This document shows, one piece after another, positions 63,649-64,000 of a stretch of 64,000 nt of DNA. The position numbers and the translations under genes were made by a program. The notes beneath the pieces are model-generated. The model made no database searches and was not told where the DNA came from. It saw nothing but the letters and a program-made list of their open reading frames with translations. The stretch is taken from assembly GCF_900129505.1 (NCBI RefSeq), contig NZ_LT670818.1, forward strand, positions 6,233,001 through 6,297,000. The letters are read 5' to 3'. The DNA is from Bradyrhizobium erythrophlei. GTDB lineage: Bacteria > Pseudomonadota > Alphaproteobacteria > Rhizobiales > Xanthobacteraceae. Each line of letters opens with the position of its first letter. The stretch's first letter is position 1.

Positions 63649-64000
63649 ATGACAACCTGGATCTTGTTTGTCGGCCTGCAACCGGAAACGGTCGATTTCT
63701 CCGATCCGGCACTGCCGCCTGGCTTCAACGCCGAGAAGATCCATGCCGGGATCGCGGTCGCCATGCGGCAAATCGCCGAACGCGGATGGCAGGCCGATCT
63801 CTGCCTGATCCGCCCCGACGAAACCGCCGGTCCCACCCTCGCGCATCAACTCTCCAGCAAGCTTTATGATTGCGTCGTGATCGGCGCGGGGGTTCGGCTG
63901 CCGCCAAAGAACCTGCCGCTGCTGGAGGTGCTGGTCAATGCCGTGCTCGAAGCAGGGCCGGGGACCAAGATCGCGTTCAATACCCGGCCCGAAGACTCCG
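63649..64000 (+). CDS. Hypothetical protein, cut by the window end
   Basis: 117 codons visible, open at the right edge. MTTWILFVGLQPETVDFSDP then AMRQIAERGWQADLCLIRPD and LYDCVVIGAGVRLPPKN: an alpha/beta pattern without a named family. ATG at 63649 with GGAGAAG upstream. Confidence 0.65.
   Translation, partial: MTTWILFVGLQPETVDFSDPALPPGFNAEKIHAGIAVAMRQIAERGWQADLCLIRPDETAGPTLAHQLSSKLYDCVVIGAGVRLPPKNLPLLEVLVNAVLEAGPGTKIAFNTRPEDS

Noticed and set aside
1..64000. tRNA or rRNA genes
   Set aside because: Scanned by eye for T-loop GGTTCGAATC-like and rRNA blocks and found none; a covariance search would settle this.

Overview
The window is a chromosomal segment of a GC-rich alphaproteobacterium, most likely a Bradyrhizobium/Rhodopseudomonas-type member of the Nitrobacteraceae. 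The evidence is: HdaA in place of Hda, a eukaryote-type glutamine synthetase II behind a sigma-54 promoter, a ppk-ppx pair close to purMN, DUF2735 and other small proteins I recognise from Bradyrhizobium, and several dispersed palindromic repeat families typical of those genomes. No rRNA, tRNA, CRISPR array or prophage was seen. This assignment is from memory of the families, not from a search.

Layout. 0-1.1 kb: wreck of an IS3-family element abutting a ~500-bp dispersed repeat; an inverted copy of that repeat lies at 54.8-55.3 kb. 1.3-4.7 kb: threonine aldolase, ndk, a TerC-like membrane protein. 4.7-11.7 kb: housekeeping block, ppx, ppk, hdaA and pgsA on the minus strand, divergent from purM-purN. 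11.8-13.6 kb: cold-shock protein with its own terminator, and an autotransporter-like barrel. 13.6-16.5 kb: a LysR regulator divergent from a tight three-gene operon (two acetyltransferase-fold proteins and an isochorismatase-fold protein that lacks its catalytic Cys and Lys). 16.6-24.2 kb: rnd, an unlisted 38-aa membrane peptide, selO, aspS (carrying an inserted, compositionally foreign patch) and maeB. 24.3-28.8 kb: envelope and periplasmic functions. 28.9-33.9 kb: a redox operon (molybdopterin oxidoreductase, 7Fe ferredoxin, ferredoxin-NADP reductase) divergent from an AraC regulator. 33.9-38.4 kb: an L,D-transpeptidase, creA and several small secreted proteins. 38.5-46.8 kb: metabolic and hypothetical genes, a decayed substrate-binding-protein gene, and a two-domain GrlR-like gene preceded by a truncated GrlR copy. 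46.9-51.5 kb: DUF2735, glnII, a ModA-like protein, a Sel1-repeat protein, a cytochrome c-like protein and a 49-aa basic protein. 51.5-54.6 kb: chemoreceptor, FMN reductase, a 37-aa membrane peptide. 54.6-57.6 kb: repeat-rich accessory stretch with a nitronate-monooxygenase-like gene and a small SecD-P1-like protein. 57.6-64 kb: MFS transporter, SDR, opposing orphan terminators, small and coiled-coil proteins, and a gene cut by the window end.

Working together: ppk and ppx make and degrade polyphosphate; purM and purN are consecutive-pathway purine genes; the oxidoreductase/ferredoxin/reductase trio forms an apparent NADPH-to-molybdoenzyme electron chain. The best candidates for undescribed biology are that trio with its AraC partner, the LysR/double-GNAT/pseudo-hydrolase operon, the aspS insertion, and the region of opposing terminators near 60 kb.
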